Origin: Amoebophrya sp. A120
Taxonomy: Eukaryota; Sar; Dinophyceae; Syndiniales; Amoebophryaceae
Direction of reading: 5' to 3'
Assembly (NCBI GenBank): GCA_905178155.1
Contig: CAJINV010000005.1
Coordinates: 9,021,222 to 9,085,221, forward strand
DNA length: 64,000 nucleotides
Shown here: positions 46,501 to 57,876 of the stretch, in pieces
Position numbering within the stretch: position 1 is the stretch's first letter
Layout of the letters: every line of letters starts with the position of its first letter
Program-made: the position numbers and the translations under genes
Notes under the pieces: model-generated
Seen by the model: the letters and a program-made list of their open reading frames with translations, nothing else
Database searches by the model: none
Told to the model about the DNA's origin: nothing

Positions 46501-49500
46501 GTTTCGTGTTCCAATAAATCCGCGACGCCGAGCGCCCGGAGGTGTTCCGCGGTTCCGCCGAGAAATTTGCTGGCCCCGACCCGGGCGTGAATAATCAGCG
46601 CCTCCGCGACGGTGTGGAGGTTCAGATTGGCCTTCGCCTTGTCAATCGCGCCGGAGTACAGGGCTTGTCGTGCCGCGAACCGACCGATTTCTTCCAAAAC
46701 GGTAATGTTCGCGTCGGGCGTGACCTGTTTGTCATCGGCAATACCGTCCTTCGGAAACATCGGGTCCGTCCCCTGCACCTGCGCGGCACCTTCGGCCGCC
46801 GCGACAACCGACGCGGCGCCGGACCGGGATAGTAAGTCCGCAAGCCTTTCGTGCGTTTGGAACTTCTCACCAAGAACTCCCGCGATGCAGTGCTCCGCGA
46901 TCCCCTCGGAGGCGAGGCGGAAATCCGGTTTGGAAGCCATGTCCTTGGTCCGCAGAGCCTTGGACAGCTTGAAGTTCGTCACATTGTTGGAGGTGGTCGG
47001 CTTCATGACCTTACAATGCCGGGCGATGTCCGTGTCTTCCAACGGCGTTTTGTACTGCAACTTGCTCAACCCGGCGCCGGTTAAACCCGCGCCCAGAATC
47101 TGCTCATTGGACATTCCCATCGACTCCATCGCGTTTTCAATATTTTCCTGCTCCTCCCCCCGCAGCTGCGCCATCCGTTCCGGCTCGATCAAACGAAAGC
47201 TCGCGTCGGGCACGTAGGTCACGTCCGCCGCTTGGTACAGTGCGGATAGCTTTTATGCAATACAAATATGCCCCCACACGACCCAGTTTTTGTCATGCAA
47301 GAAGTACTTCAGCATTGTCTCCTCTGATGCGAAATTTGCAAGGCTGCCTTCGCTGAGACCAAGACGCACTATCAAAATCTTGAATCAATTTGTCTTGCGA
47401 CCCGTGCATCTGCTTATCCTTTCCAGAGGCTGCTTTTTGCAATACAAATTTCTGAGTCAGAAGGCATAATTGCTTTGCATAACTTCCCGTCCCCGAAGAC
47501 ATCAGAAGAACGACTCGGCTTGTAGAAGTTATCGATGGAATTGTCCTATGCATTGCAAAAGTATCGTACTCGTACTACTTGCGTTTCTGCATTACAAATC
47601 TTTTTATCAAGGCAAATCCGCATTACAGCTTCAGTTTGTAGTGCTAGGTGAATTTGTAATGCATTTATACGAGTACGATGCTTTTGCAGTTCATATGTCC
47701 TGGGCGTGTTTGTCCTTTTCGGTCAAAAACGCAACTTCGTCCCGGGAGTGGTCGGACTCGATCACCATCACGTCGCCGAGTTCCGGGTCGACAATCATGT
47801 GGCAGAGGCACTCTAAAAGCCTATCATCCCGGTCCATCTCGTGCTCCATCACGAGCAGTTGCTCCGCATCTTTTAGGAATCCGGTGCAGCATAAAATGTC
47901 GACAATCCCACCCTCATCAAGTGTCATGATATCGTCCATGTGGATCATCACGATTTTCATCTGCTCGTGAATCGTCCCATCGTTATCTTTCTCCGGGCCC
48001 AGTAAGTCCAACGCGTCCTCAATGTCGCAGAACGAGGAAAACATTTCCAACAAATCCCTCGTTTTACTAACTTTCGTCTCGTCCGGGATCACCATGACAA
48101 TGTCCCGTCGCGTCCGGTGCGGCTCCGTCCCGGGGACCCGGGGCAAATGCCGGTCCTGACTCATGCCGACCACTTCTAACAACTGTGTCCGATCCCCCGC
48201 CACCTGCACGATCGTGTGGTTGTCGCGAGATTGCAAGATCGAGACCTTCGCGGGGGGGGAGTTCTGCTCCTTCTCCATGTCCCCCATGTTGTCCGCGCCG
48301 ATTTCTCCGGTGGCGAGATATCGCGCTTCCGCGGGTAGTTTATCCCCACGCGTGCACGAAATGTCGGTTTGCGACTGCTTGGCCGCGCGGCCCATGAGGT
48401 CTTGCAACAAGGCGGAGTCTTGTGGTTGCCCGGACAGGTTGTCGTTTTTCATTTTTTCGTCCCTTTTCCTCCTTTGCTCCGGGTCGATGTCCATCTCGAC
48501 CCCCGGCATGAGTTCGATCGACCCCCAGAGTTGCGCCCCTTTTACCCGCAGTTGCATCCCCAACTCCTGCACGAACTCGTTCTGCCAGGAACTGTTCAAC
48601 AATAACGCGTCGCGGATGTGCAACCGTCTCACTCTTTCCTCCAGCATGTTGCCGAAATGCATCAGGATTCATCAAATGCAAAAGTGTCTGGGTCTGGAAA
48701 CTTGTGATGCTGGGTGGCGTCTCATGATGAGGCCACAAATGCTGGCTTAGCATGACAAGTTTCTGAGTTTCTAGGTGTTGCCTATTCTGCATGACAAACT
48801 GCGTTTCTGCATCACAGAAAAATGGAGCTCTTGGGTAACGTGCATGACAGATTTAAGAGCCATGCCAGACAAGCATGACAAATCTCGCAATCTTCCAGAC
48901 CCAGACATTTTTACAGTTGATAGGATTTCGCTCGCCACAATCTCCGGGTTGGGGACCAGTTGCATTTGCGGCTGCTCTATCAAATGCAAAAATGTCTGGG
49001 TCTGGAAAGTTGTAATGCTAAAAGTGGATGATAGCCGGACTGCAATACGCAGCCAAGCATGACAAATTTTTGAGCGGCTACGTGTTGCGTATTCCGCATG
49101 AGAAACTGCGTTTTTGCATGACAGATAGGAGAGCCGGTTCGTTCCCACGCATTACAGATTCTCGTGTCATGTCAGACATGCATGACAAGTCGCAGAATCT
49201 TCCAGACCCAGACATTTTTACATTTGATATGCTCTAAAATTCCGATTTCCAGCGCGTCGAGGAGATCGGAATGGAGTTTCCACACGAGGAATTTCAATAA
49301 GTGTTCCGCCCGTTCGTACGCCAGATCCGCGTTGTCTTTGATCTCTTCCTGTTTCAGAATCTCCTCCTCGATCATCTTCTTATTCTCCGCATTGGTCTCC
49401 ATAGATTCAACCAAATCCCGGATTAATTTGCTCATCACCGCGACTAGAGTATCTAGTGTCGCCAACCGGCAATGCTCATACCGATTCGTCCAGGTGACCC

Positions 49501-52500
49501 GATCGACTAAGTCCACATTCGGGCTCTGCATCCGCTCCAAGTACTGCGCATGGTGCACGCAGAGGGTGGCAAGAGTGACGGAAGCAATCGCTTTGGCGTG
49601 GTGGGGCATCAGCTCGATGTTCAATTTCTTCACAAGTGCATCTAATTCCGGGCGGTAGCCAACCCCGGCTTCGACGTAGAAGCAGGGCTTTTCGCAGACC
49701 GAGCGGTGGGCGAGGGAAGAGACGACCTTTGATAAAGTTTTTTTTTTTTCGTAGGTAGCTTTGCATATGACAAATAGTATTTGGATTTTCAGCATCAGAA
49801 ACTTTGGCCATGCAGAAAAAAAGCAAAATTTGTCATGCAAAACCCACTAAAAAGCCCTATACCTTCTCAAACTCCGCCACGACGTTGCTTTTCCGGGCTT
49901 TGTCATCCCAAATCCGCTTTTCAATTTGGTACAAAACCGCCTCCACCAAAATGTCTACGTCAGATTGAAACCGCCAGGAAATCGGGGTATGCATTGCAAA
50001 CATGTCTGGGTCTGGAAACTTGTGATGCTAAAGTGTGAATGATGGAAGCAATTCCGAATGCAGCCAAGCATGACAACTTTCCACTAAGCTTTCTGATGCG
50101 TAGCCCGCATGAGAAGCTGCGTTTTCGTATAGACAAAAGGGGCTGCGCATTTTGTTGGTCATGCAACACAAATTTTACAAGAATGTGAGACCTGCATTAC
50201 AAGTTCGAACTTTCCAGACCCAGACGCATTTGCGGTTGATACGGGGTTCTGTCTTCCAACTTTTCCACCTGCATGGGTAGCTGCGTGTTCTCCGTCGTGA
50301 CCTGGTATAGCAAAAATACCGCGTCGTTGATTTCCAAATACAATTTCTCCCGGATGGGGTCGAAAAGCGACTCATCCAAATCCATTTGGTTAAAAGTGTT
50401 CCGGAAAACGTTCAACAGATCGGTCGCACGCTTCCGAGAAGATTCGAGAATCTGGTCATGGAACTTCGCCCGCGGATCCGTGTATTCGTCGTGCTTGATC
50501 GCGTCGTAGTGTTCAAAAGCGGCGACGACGACCAGTTTCAACGTCACGTGCGCCAGAACCGCTTCTAAGAATTCTCTCTCGCTTGTTCTCGTGTGCCGCC
50601 CGATTTTCCGCTCGTCGATCATGAGTTGCACGATTTTCACTGCCGACTCGCAGATGTATTGGAAGGCGACTTCGGCCTTGGAGAGAACATCCTCCCGGCC
50701 CCCCTTGATCCCGAGCTTGACGACCACTTCGGTCAGATCTTGGTGGTAGACCGCGATCCGATCGAGTTTTTCGTCGATCGGCACGTGTATCAACTTGAAA
50801 AGTGCCCCGCTGCCCCAGAAGTGCAAACAATTTCTGATGCGAAATTCCCGAATGGAAATCAGTTTTGTCTTGCATGAAACGACCACGAGTGAGTCTCGTC
50901 CCCGATCTAGATTCTAGTCCTGTAGAGCATCTCTCGCATGACAAGCCCCACTGTTGCTGGGCCTTTTTGCAACACAGATTTTTGTGCTAGAATTCCTCAA
51001 TGAAATACTTAAATCTGTGTTGCGGGAATATGCAAGATGGAGAGTTTTTCCATTCGCAACCTTTGCAATACAAACACTTTCCCTTTCTGGGGTGGGAGCT
51101 GCACTTTTCATTTTGATAACGTGCTCTACGTCTTCATCTTCCACATCGGACATTTCCGCGCGGTCCGCCGCCGCTTCCGTCTCCACCCGCGTGATCTCGT
51201 TTTCGGATTGTTTCAGGGTATAATCCAACGCGTTGGAAATATCTTCGACTAAGCATTTCGGGTGCTCGCGACAGAGATTGTACAGATTTTCACCACAACT
51301 GTACAATTCCGAATAATCGTATTCCCCCTCGTCGATCGCGGCGATCATTTTCTTCATGGTCCCGTCGGTTTTCAACAAATGGATCACATCATCGGCGATC
51401 TCCTGCTTCACCAATTCGGGGTGACTTAACGGCAACGTCGAGTCAAAGTGCGGCGGGTGCTGCATGAGCTTAGCCACCTGCTCGATGACCAGTTGTCGCC
51501 TCACGTCGTCGAGGAAATATCGGTTGGTCGCTTCTAGGAACATGTTGGCAAGTTGTGTCCTTCGTTGGAATATCAAATGCAAATATGTCTGGGTCTGGAT
51601 GAAACTTGTGATGCTAAAACATGGATGAGCCTGGTGCTTTCAAGTCCAGCCAAGCATGACAGGTTTATTTGGCGCCGACTGATGCGTATGACGCATGACA
51701 AACTGCGTCTTTGCATCACAAAAAGGCAAAACTTTTGCTGGCTATGCAACACAAATTTTTCAGGAATGCTAGACCCGCGACACAAGCTCCACTTTTCCAG
51801 ACCCAGACATATTTGCAATGCATATGGAAAGTCGCAACACAAACGCCCTGCTGGTCCTCCGTTTCCTTGTTGAAAAAGTCGCGGATTTGCAAACCCGGCT
51901 GGCGCTCGTAGGCGGACTGATATTGATTTGGAATTGGTGCATGACAAAAACAGGGTAATGTGCGGATTGTCCTGCATGACACATTTCGAAATTTTTGGAA
52001 ACCAAAACAACCTCTACTCGGCATTTCTGCATCACAAAAGCGAATAAAACTACTCATGATTCATGGAGCAGATTACGCATGACAAATAACCCATAGTACC
52101 TTCCCCATGCTGCCCCGGGAATTTTCGCTGATCGCTAAACCGCCACCCTGCGTCGCGTACACCGTCGCGCCATCACCGATTTTTCTATGCATTGCAAAAG
52201 TATCGCTCTAGTAGAAATAGCAGCACAAATTTTTCCTGAAGGAAAAATGGAATTTGTAATGCTGAATGAGCTCAGGAACCAGGTTTGTCATGCACGACTG
52301 CAATTTCTACGAGTGCGATACTTTTGCCTTTGATATTTCCGACCGCGGAGCGATTTTTTCGGTTTGCCCTTCCCCGGCACTTGGTTCAGTTTCTCCGCTT
52401 GTTTGAAGTATTTGATCCGAGAAAACCGTTCTTTCGGGTTTTTGTACAGAAAATCCCCGCCGTCCCCGACCGCGGCCTTCCAATCCACCTCGTCGTACAA

Positions 52501-54438
52501 CCAGGACAACGACCCCGCGTTTTTGTCCTTCACGCCAAACATGTTCATGTCCTTCCGAGCGCCGTAGATATCCACGCCGAGGTTGTTCGTCTCGTCAAAC
52601 AACTTCGGGTCCACATCGATCAGGACTTTCTGGTTCTGACGAAGCTTCTCCGCTTCCTGATTGATGATCGCGGAGGAATCCCCCGCGGAAGTGTCATCCA
52701 CGACGGAGTCCGCGTCCTTCGCATTTGCCATGTAGTCCCACTGGCGGACTAATTCCGATGGCTTCCCATCCTGCAAATAGCTCAAGGTCAACTCGGCCGG
52801 GTGCTTTAACGGTAACTCCTGGGCCTGCTCCGTGTGGTCGGTGAAGACCCAGTGGGTGCCGTCCTCGGATTTTTTGATCGTTTGCTGGATGTAGGGGGAG
52901 ATCTTCGTCGCGGAGTCACTCGCGCGTTTGATGTCGGACCGTAAGTCGGAATCGTCGAAGAGACCTTTCACCCCGCTTTTCGGATCGGTGACAACAGACG
53001 AGGAACTGTCGTCGGTGATAGAGCCCAACGCGTTCTTCCCGTACGGCACGATTTGGAACGTCCCCTGCTCGTTCTTGTGGATCTCCTCCGATTGGAGTAA
53101 CGACGTTTCGAGCGAAACGACATCCAAAGTCGCGAGTCTCTGCACCAGCTCCGGTTCGAGAAAGGCTAAAGGGCCTTATCAAGTGCAAATATCTCTGGGT
53201 CTGGAAATTTCAATTTGTGATGCTAAAATGTGCATGATGAAAACGCTTCCTCATGCAGGAAAGCATGACAAGTCATCTGCGCAACGCTTTATCATACACA
53301 GTTCGCATGACAAACTCCGTTTTTGTATGACGTGAGAGGCTGCCACTTTTGTTGGTCATGCAATACAGATTTCACAGGAATGCAAGACCAGCATTACAAG
53401 TTCCAACTTTCCCGACACAGACATTTTTGCATTTGATAGGCCCTTCACCGTGACAAACTTTTTCCCAGTAGAATCCGGCTCGGTCATGTGCTCCTTGTCC
53501 TTTCTTAACAACACCGCAATCGAGGCTTTCACCGCCTGGATGCTGTTCTGGTACTCGAATTTGTCCGCGATTTTCGGGTGCTGCCGCGCGATCTCGTCGT
53601 AGATTTGCTTCACCAAAGTTTGCAGAAACGGGTTGGCTTTTTTGAAAGCCGAGTCCCGATCTTTGTACTGGGGCTTCGTGCCTTCCGGGACGAACCCGAG
53701 TGGGCCGAAGAGCATCATGTGCCACAAGCGGGAGGCGAGCGTCGCCAAGGCCATTTCCAAATCCTTCAGCTCCGAGTAGAGCAACAGCAAAATCCTCGCC
53801 GTGGCGGAGATCGCCTCCTTCCGGTCGGACTCGATGTCGTCTAATAGAGTAACCGTCATGGCCAACGGTAATTCCAGCAGGTGTTGCGACTTTGCCGAGT
53901 CGAAGGGGTGGAGATTTTCATTGGACTGTAAAAAGCCGTGGATCGTCTGCACCCTCGCGTAAAACATCCCCGTTTGCGGGTCCACTGGGTTGACCTCGAC
54001 GACTTCCCCAGGCTCGATCACATCAATGACCTGCTTCGCGGTGTCGACATCATACAAATCGAGCTTTGTCGTCGCCAAACGCGGTTCGACCTGTTGTAAG
54101 TAAAACCGCATCATCGAAGTTTTCGTCTTCTTAATTTCCGAGGACTTCAAGCCCTGATCGGTTGGCCTGCGGAGTCTTCCCTCTTTATCCGCGGTGGAGC
54201 TGTGGCGGGATTTGCGCTCCGCCGGTTCGCTTGCTTCCGCAGCGGAACCGCGAGTAGCGCCGAGCGTCGCAAACCCGCCTGCCATGGTGCCGGGTTCGTT
54301 GCTCTGCGCCGGCCCGGCGGAGGAGTAGCGGGGCGAGTCTTTCTTACTGGAATCGCTGGACTGCTTGGATTTCTTCTTCGACGAGCCGCTGCTGGAGGAG
54401 CTGCTGCTCGACGAAGAGGACGAGGAAGAAGATGACAT
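40587..54438 (-). CDS. Giant protein of unknown function, about 2,950 residues
   Basis: Starts at ATG 54438 with a long Ser run followed by a Ser/Lys-rich disordered head, and ends at TGA 40587-40589. I resolve 22 coding segments separated by 18 introners and 3 ordinary introns (about 51950-52105, 49748-49858 and 45480-45601). The introner junctions I worked through join in frame. The body alternates helical blocks with acidic patches. Examples are ILLLLYSELKDLEMAL (about residue 220), MSDVEDEDVEH (about residue 790) and FCDIEDALDLLG (about residue 1420). There is no clear transmembrane segment and no catalytic motif I can name. A large scaffold or repeat-solenoid protein is possible. The C-terminal region is rich in Gly, Asn and Arg. 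The alternative of two or more adjacent genes is not supported by any internal stop. Confidence 0.72.
40654..40910. mobile_element. Introner family A, decayed TSD
   Basis: A termini are clear, but flanks are GCCTG and GACTC. Removal of element plus 5 bp still keeps the frame through to the stop at 40587. Confidence 0.78.
41228..41507. mobile_element. Introner family A, TSD TGCCG/TGCCC
   Basis: A termini with small insertions and a 4 of 5 flank match; joins AKPG to TAGFGAS. Confidence 0.82.
41979..42257. mobile_element. Introner family B, TSD TAATC
   Basis: B termini with exact TAATC repeats. Confidence 0.88.
42303..42564. mobile_element. Introner family A, TSD AACGC/AGCGC
   Basis: A termini with a 4 of 5 flank match; only 45 bases of exon separate it from the element at 41979. 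Confidence 0.84.
42907..43185. mobile_element. Introner family B, TSD TCGAC
   Basis: B termini with exact TCGAC repeats. The possible boundaries are GT-TA, TC-AG and others, none of them GT-AG or GC-AG. Confidence 0.9.
43237..43494. mobile_element. Introner family A, TSD GCGGT/GCGAT
   Basis: A termini with a 4 of 5 flank match; a 51-base exon lies between it and the element at 42907. Confidence 0.84.
44087..44351. mobile_element. Introner family A, TSD TCGCC
   Basis: A termini with exact TCGCC repeats. This copy can be read as a GC-AG intron in one phase; excision joins IELMA to SHPDN. Confidence 0.9.
45821..46072. mobile_element. Introner family A, reverse orientation, TSD CCTCA
   Basis: A termini with exact CCTCA repeats. 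Its interior is the reverse complement of the interior of the element at 48670 in the same gene. Confidence 0.9.
46147..46477. mobile_element. Introner family C, TSD TCCAA/TCAAA
   Basis: C termini with a 4 of 5 flank match; joins VKAL to IVALFGRA. Confidence 0.86.
47254..47481. mobile_element. Introner family H
   Basis: Starts TATGCAATACAAATATGCCC and ends TTTGCATA; the inner arms are weak and flanks (GCTTT, ACTTC) match only 3 of 5. Removal of element plus 5 bp keeps the frame (FGDGK to LSALYQAAD). It may be a decayed member of another family. Confidence 0.65.
47547..47695. mobile_element. Introner family D, TSD TGTCC
   Basis: D termini with exact TGTCC repeats; joins KHAQD to NSIDNFY. Confidence 0.9.
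48670..48922. mobile_element. Introner family A, forward orientation, TSD GGATT
   Basis: A termini (first base mutated to C) with exact GGATT repeats. Interior closely matches the elements at 37710 and, in reverse complement, 45821. Confidence 0.9.
48978..49229. mobile_element. Introner family A, TSD TGCTC
   Basis: Near-perfect A termini with exact TGCTC repeats; a 55-base exon separates it from the element at 48670. Confidence 0.92.
49988..50241. mobile_element. Introner family A, TSD CGGGG
   Basis: A termini with exact CGGGG repeats. Confidence 0.9.
50788..51118. mobile_element. Introner family G, TSD ACGTG
   Basis: The only clear copy of family G: termini TATCAACTTGAAAAGTGCCC and a matching GCACTTTTCATTTTGATA, with CTGCCCCAGAA/TTTCTGGGGTGGG arms. 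ACGTG is repeated exactly. Confidence 0.86.
51571..51824. mobile_element. Introner family A, TSD TGGAA
   Basis: A termini with exact TGGAA repeats. Confidence 0.9.
52186..52335. mobile_element. Introner family D, near-TSD TTTTC/TTTCC
   Basis: D termini. Deleting exactly element plus 5 bp gives an open frame (GRK to IGDGATVYATQGGG); a 4-bp repeat would give a stop, which supports the 5-bp rule. Confidence 0.86.
53177..53438. mobile_element. Introner family A, TSD GGCCT/GGCCC
   Basis: A termini with a 4 of 5 flank match; the first intron of the giant gene. Confidence 0.88.
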
Positions 54439-55299
54439 TTTCTTATGGTGTAAAAGCTAAATTTTGGAATGTAAATTTATTTTCAGCAAGAGAAATAGTA
54501 GAATCAAATTTTTTTTCAAAAAGCAAAAAGCGTGCAGGCCAGCTGCAGCTTTAGCTCTATTAAGAGGGGAGACAAGAATGCGGTGAACTCTGACTCTGTG
54601 GTATCGAATTTTTGAAAAAAAAAGAACGTTCTGTCTGCTTGATTCCACTGATAGTTTTAAGTAATAGGGACAGTGCGACGTGTCATGGGTGCACGAAGAT
54701 GTTAGCTTTGGACGAATCGGTGTTACGATTAAAAGCACGAATTGACGTTGATCTTGCAACCAGCACGAGAAAGGATGAAGTTCACGTACGTAAAAGTCAC
54801 GATAGAAAAGCTGAACAACGTCTGCTGTGCACGAGAGAATTCTTTCTTGACGATTGTTTTTTGTTGTTGTCGAAAACCAAGTGGATGACAGCACGACTTT
54901 GACATCTTAGATGCATCACTTTGCGTTCCACGATGTACACAGGAATGTACGAAGTTCTTCTTCATAACGACGAGACGGCAAGAGATATAAAGCGTCAGAG
55001 AAGAATCTGCACGCGCAGGCGGGACAGAGAAGTCGTGACAACGCTACACTTTGCCAGGTGGTCTTCGAACATTTACTTTCTTACCCGCGAGGCAGAGATC
55101 ATTACCGCGATCGATACCCACCACAAACTTTTGTCACGGTGTCGGATAATTCACAACTTTGTCTCGCGTAGGACGAAGTACAGCTTTGTCTTGCCCCCCA
55201 GAGAAGCGACGCTTTCATACAGACGAGACGCCTACGGCTGCATAGCGCATTTACTAATCTATGATACGTGGAGCGTGCGCGATGGAGGGTAGGTAGAGC

Positions 55300-56240
55300 C
55301 TTGTCGAAAAACAACATACTTCACGACGCGCCGCCCTTTTCACGTTCCCGCTCCGTGCGGCAGGCGCGGGCGAAAAGCGAAATTTTTCACCGCCGAAGAC
55401 GAAAACAGTGTGGCTACCGCGCTCGCGCGGGAGGGAAGCGGAAGAGCCGCTTACCGGATCAAGCCCGCGGCGAAGATCTCGCAATCCGGTGCGGAACACC
55501 GCCGCGCGGCGATCTGCGTACGGTCTTGCGCCTTTTTTTGGATTTGTGGAGCGCAGTCAGTGCGGCACCGTAGCAGGAGCCGGCGTTTCGAAATTTCCAA
55601 AAATCGAAATGGCCGTCCGCCTTGGGTTGCAGTGGCTCCAAGCCGCAATCTGGAGCGGAGAGCGATTGCGCGGCGCTTTCCTTATTTTCCCCACGCTCTG
55701 AAAGGGGTCGAAACGCAGAGGGGGGCGGGGGCCAAAGTTTCGCACTTTTCAAAAATCCGAAGAATCGGGGCTCTACTTGCAAGGGGCCGCAGTGGTTTTC
55801 TGTCTTACGACGAGGTGGGAGCCCCACAGGCAAAACGCTTGGTATGGCAATGCAAGATAGATGCACCGCCCTCGCGCGTGCGTCTGCGCCTGTCCTTAAA
55901 GGTGGCCCAACTATGCTCACCCGCTTGCGCCTCTGGTGTTCACCATTTGCCATCGGTCCGCTGCATCGCGCACCGCCCGGGAGCGGTCCGCACCCTGATT
56001 GGCTCCGTTACCCGGACAGGCCGCCTGTGTACCGACGGCCCGGGCCCGCGCCGAAGCGCGCCCCCAAGCTAGGGACGTGGGGTGTTCTACCGCGGGGCGG
56101 CAGCGTCCGCGATCGTTGCCAGATCTGCGGGCGGACAACGATAGGCAGGGCGCCTTGGACCGGTAGCCCGCACCCGATTCCGGAGCGGGGCCACCATCGT
56201 CTGGGGGTGACGAAGGGGGAGGGGGGGGGCTGACAAGCCG
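55300..56240. other. GC-rich island
   Basis: Sharp rise in G+C compared with both sides. Open frames exist on both strands because stops are rare in GC-rich sequence; none looks like a real protein. Interspersed A/T runs such as AATTTTTC and CAAAAATC give it a distinctive texture. Confidence 0.5.
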
Positions 56241-57416
56241 GATTTTTCACATTTTCCCAAATTCAAAGAGCAACTGCAGGGGCGGAGTTGATCGCATTCA
56301 GCCAAGTAAAACCACGAGCAATAGTATGCAGATGGTGACCCTTCCTGGTATGCTTTCCACATACCTGAAGGGTAGAGATTAGGCTACTGTAGTTTTGGAT
56401 TTTTTTCGAAAACCAAGAAAACGCAGCAACGGCAGATCCACCAAATCTGCATCAGTGAAAAAAGCAAGCAATCCACCACAAAGAGCATATTGCCCTGGTC
56501 GTTTCCCAAGGGTTGTCTCATGTAGGGCATTTTTCCCCAAAAAGGTGCGCATTCATTTTTTTTCTATTTTTGCAATTTTCAAAAGTAACTCACTAAAGAG
56601 TATGTAGCTTAATTCTTCTGATTGATAAAATCACTCAGATTATCAAGATAACATCCACGAGACTGGATCTGGAGCATATTTCTGGCATCTTTGAAGCCCC
56701 GTGGAAATTTTTTAAAATTTTTGATCTTTCTAGTGTGCTAAAAAATTTACGAAATTGGAGCCTATCACCTGGAAGCGACACAACAAAAGAGCCAGAATCA
56801 CAGTTCTTCCATTATTATATATTAGAAATCCTAAACTGTTTTCTTTCAGCGATCGATCAAAACGAGATGCTTTTCTTTTCCAAAACCGACTTCAAATGTA
56901 CACTGATTTTTGCTTCAACCGATTCGCTTTTCGTCTTTTCCTTTCAGTCTAGAACCCGCGTTCGTTGTTTCCCTTAACAACAAAAAAGTTTCTTCAGCCT
57001 GCTATCGTTGGTTTTAATTCTTCGCCTCGGAAGGTCAAGAGTAATCTTGAGCCAACCTCGGCGCACATAAACAAAGGGCAAAATCATCGTTAGTTTGTGA
57101 GTTTTTCTCTCAGCTTTCCTTCGCTTTTCCTGCTAAGTGACAAGCAACAAAAAGTCTCTCTTTCCCGTGTTTTCTAGTAGTGTTTGTTGGTTGTCTACGA
57201 TCAAAAACAACTAAGAAAAGGTCCGAATTCTTGCGTTCTGCTCGCTCTTTTGCATGGTAAGTTCGAAGAAAGTAGACCGAAATACTTAACTTGTTCGCTC
57301 AAAAAACGATGGCATTCTACTTTTGCAACGTCGTATTTGTTCGGTCAAAGCCTATTGAAACACAGTGCGACAAGAGATAGAAAAAGCCTGTTTTCCTTGC
57401 GAGTAGTGCATTTTTC

Positions 57417-57475
57417 AGTGCGAAACAAAGATCGAAACGTAGTGCGAAACGACCTACAAATAGTGCGAAACCAAA
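57417..57475. repeat. Short AGTGCGAAAC repeats
   Basis: CAGTGCGAAAC, TAGTGCGAAAC and ATAGTGCGAAAC occur within 60 bases, in the presumed 3' region of the retroelement. They could be LTR enhancer-like repeats. Confidence 0.5.
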
Positions 57476-57853
57476 ACTGTAGAAATGCAATAAAACTAGT
57501 TCTAAAATAGCAGCAGTTCCTTTGCCTTGCTTCTTCCGCCTTCTTACAACCTTCTACTGCGGTGCAAAAGCAACGCAAACTTCCCCGGAAAAGCTTGGAC
57601 TGGTTCCACCACCTCGCTTTCACTGCATATTCCCGCGCGACCAGGAACATACCGCAAAATCCCAGAATGACCGCCGCCAAACTGTTCCCAACCGCAACCG
57701 CCAAATTCAATTCCACCAGGAAAAACACAAAGCACCAGCACCGCGCCGGTAAGGGGTAGTTGTTGATCTGACTCCATAAAATTCCCGTTTGGTGGTTTAT
57801 TTGTGGTAGAAATTTGCGCAGCACCCGCATCACCATCGAAATATCCTACATTT

Positions 57854-57876
57854 CTGTTACACCTCTTTTTTTCGTC
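57854..57876 (-). other. Possible polypurine tract and LTR start
   Basis: On the minus strand, about 85 bases after the pol stop, GACGAAAAAAAGAGG is followed by TGTAACAG, as a polypurine tract next to an LTR beginning with TG would be. The other LTR is outside the window, so this is unproven. Confidence 0.35.

Larger units (their letters stand above)
54439..57853. other. Intergenic, with a GC-rich island and AT-rich flanks
   Basis: About 3.4 kb without introners. It contains a GC-rich island (55300-56240), an AT-rich stretch (56260-57000) and short repeats near 57417-57475. The right part probably belongs to the retroelement 3' region. Confidence 0.45.

Noticed and set aside
40587-54438. Reading the interrupted frames as pseudogenes
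   Set aside because: The segments join in frame at the junctions checked across 18 insertions, which decay would not give.
55410-56072. 221-codon plus-strand frame in the GC-rich island
   Set aside because: Long frames are expected by chance at high G+C; several overlap on both strands and the protein is low-quality Arg/Ala/Ser sequence.
57040-57065. TTGGCTCAAG on the minus strand, matching the end of the dinoflagellate spliced leader
   Set aside because: Only 10 bases match, the upstream part is different, and there is no donor or snRNA-like context.
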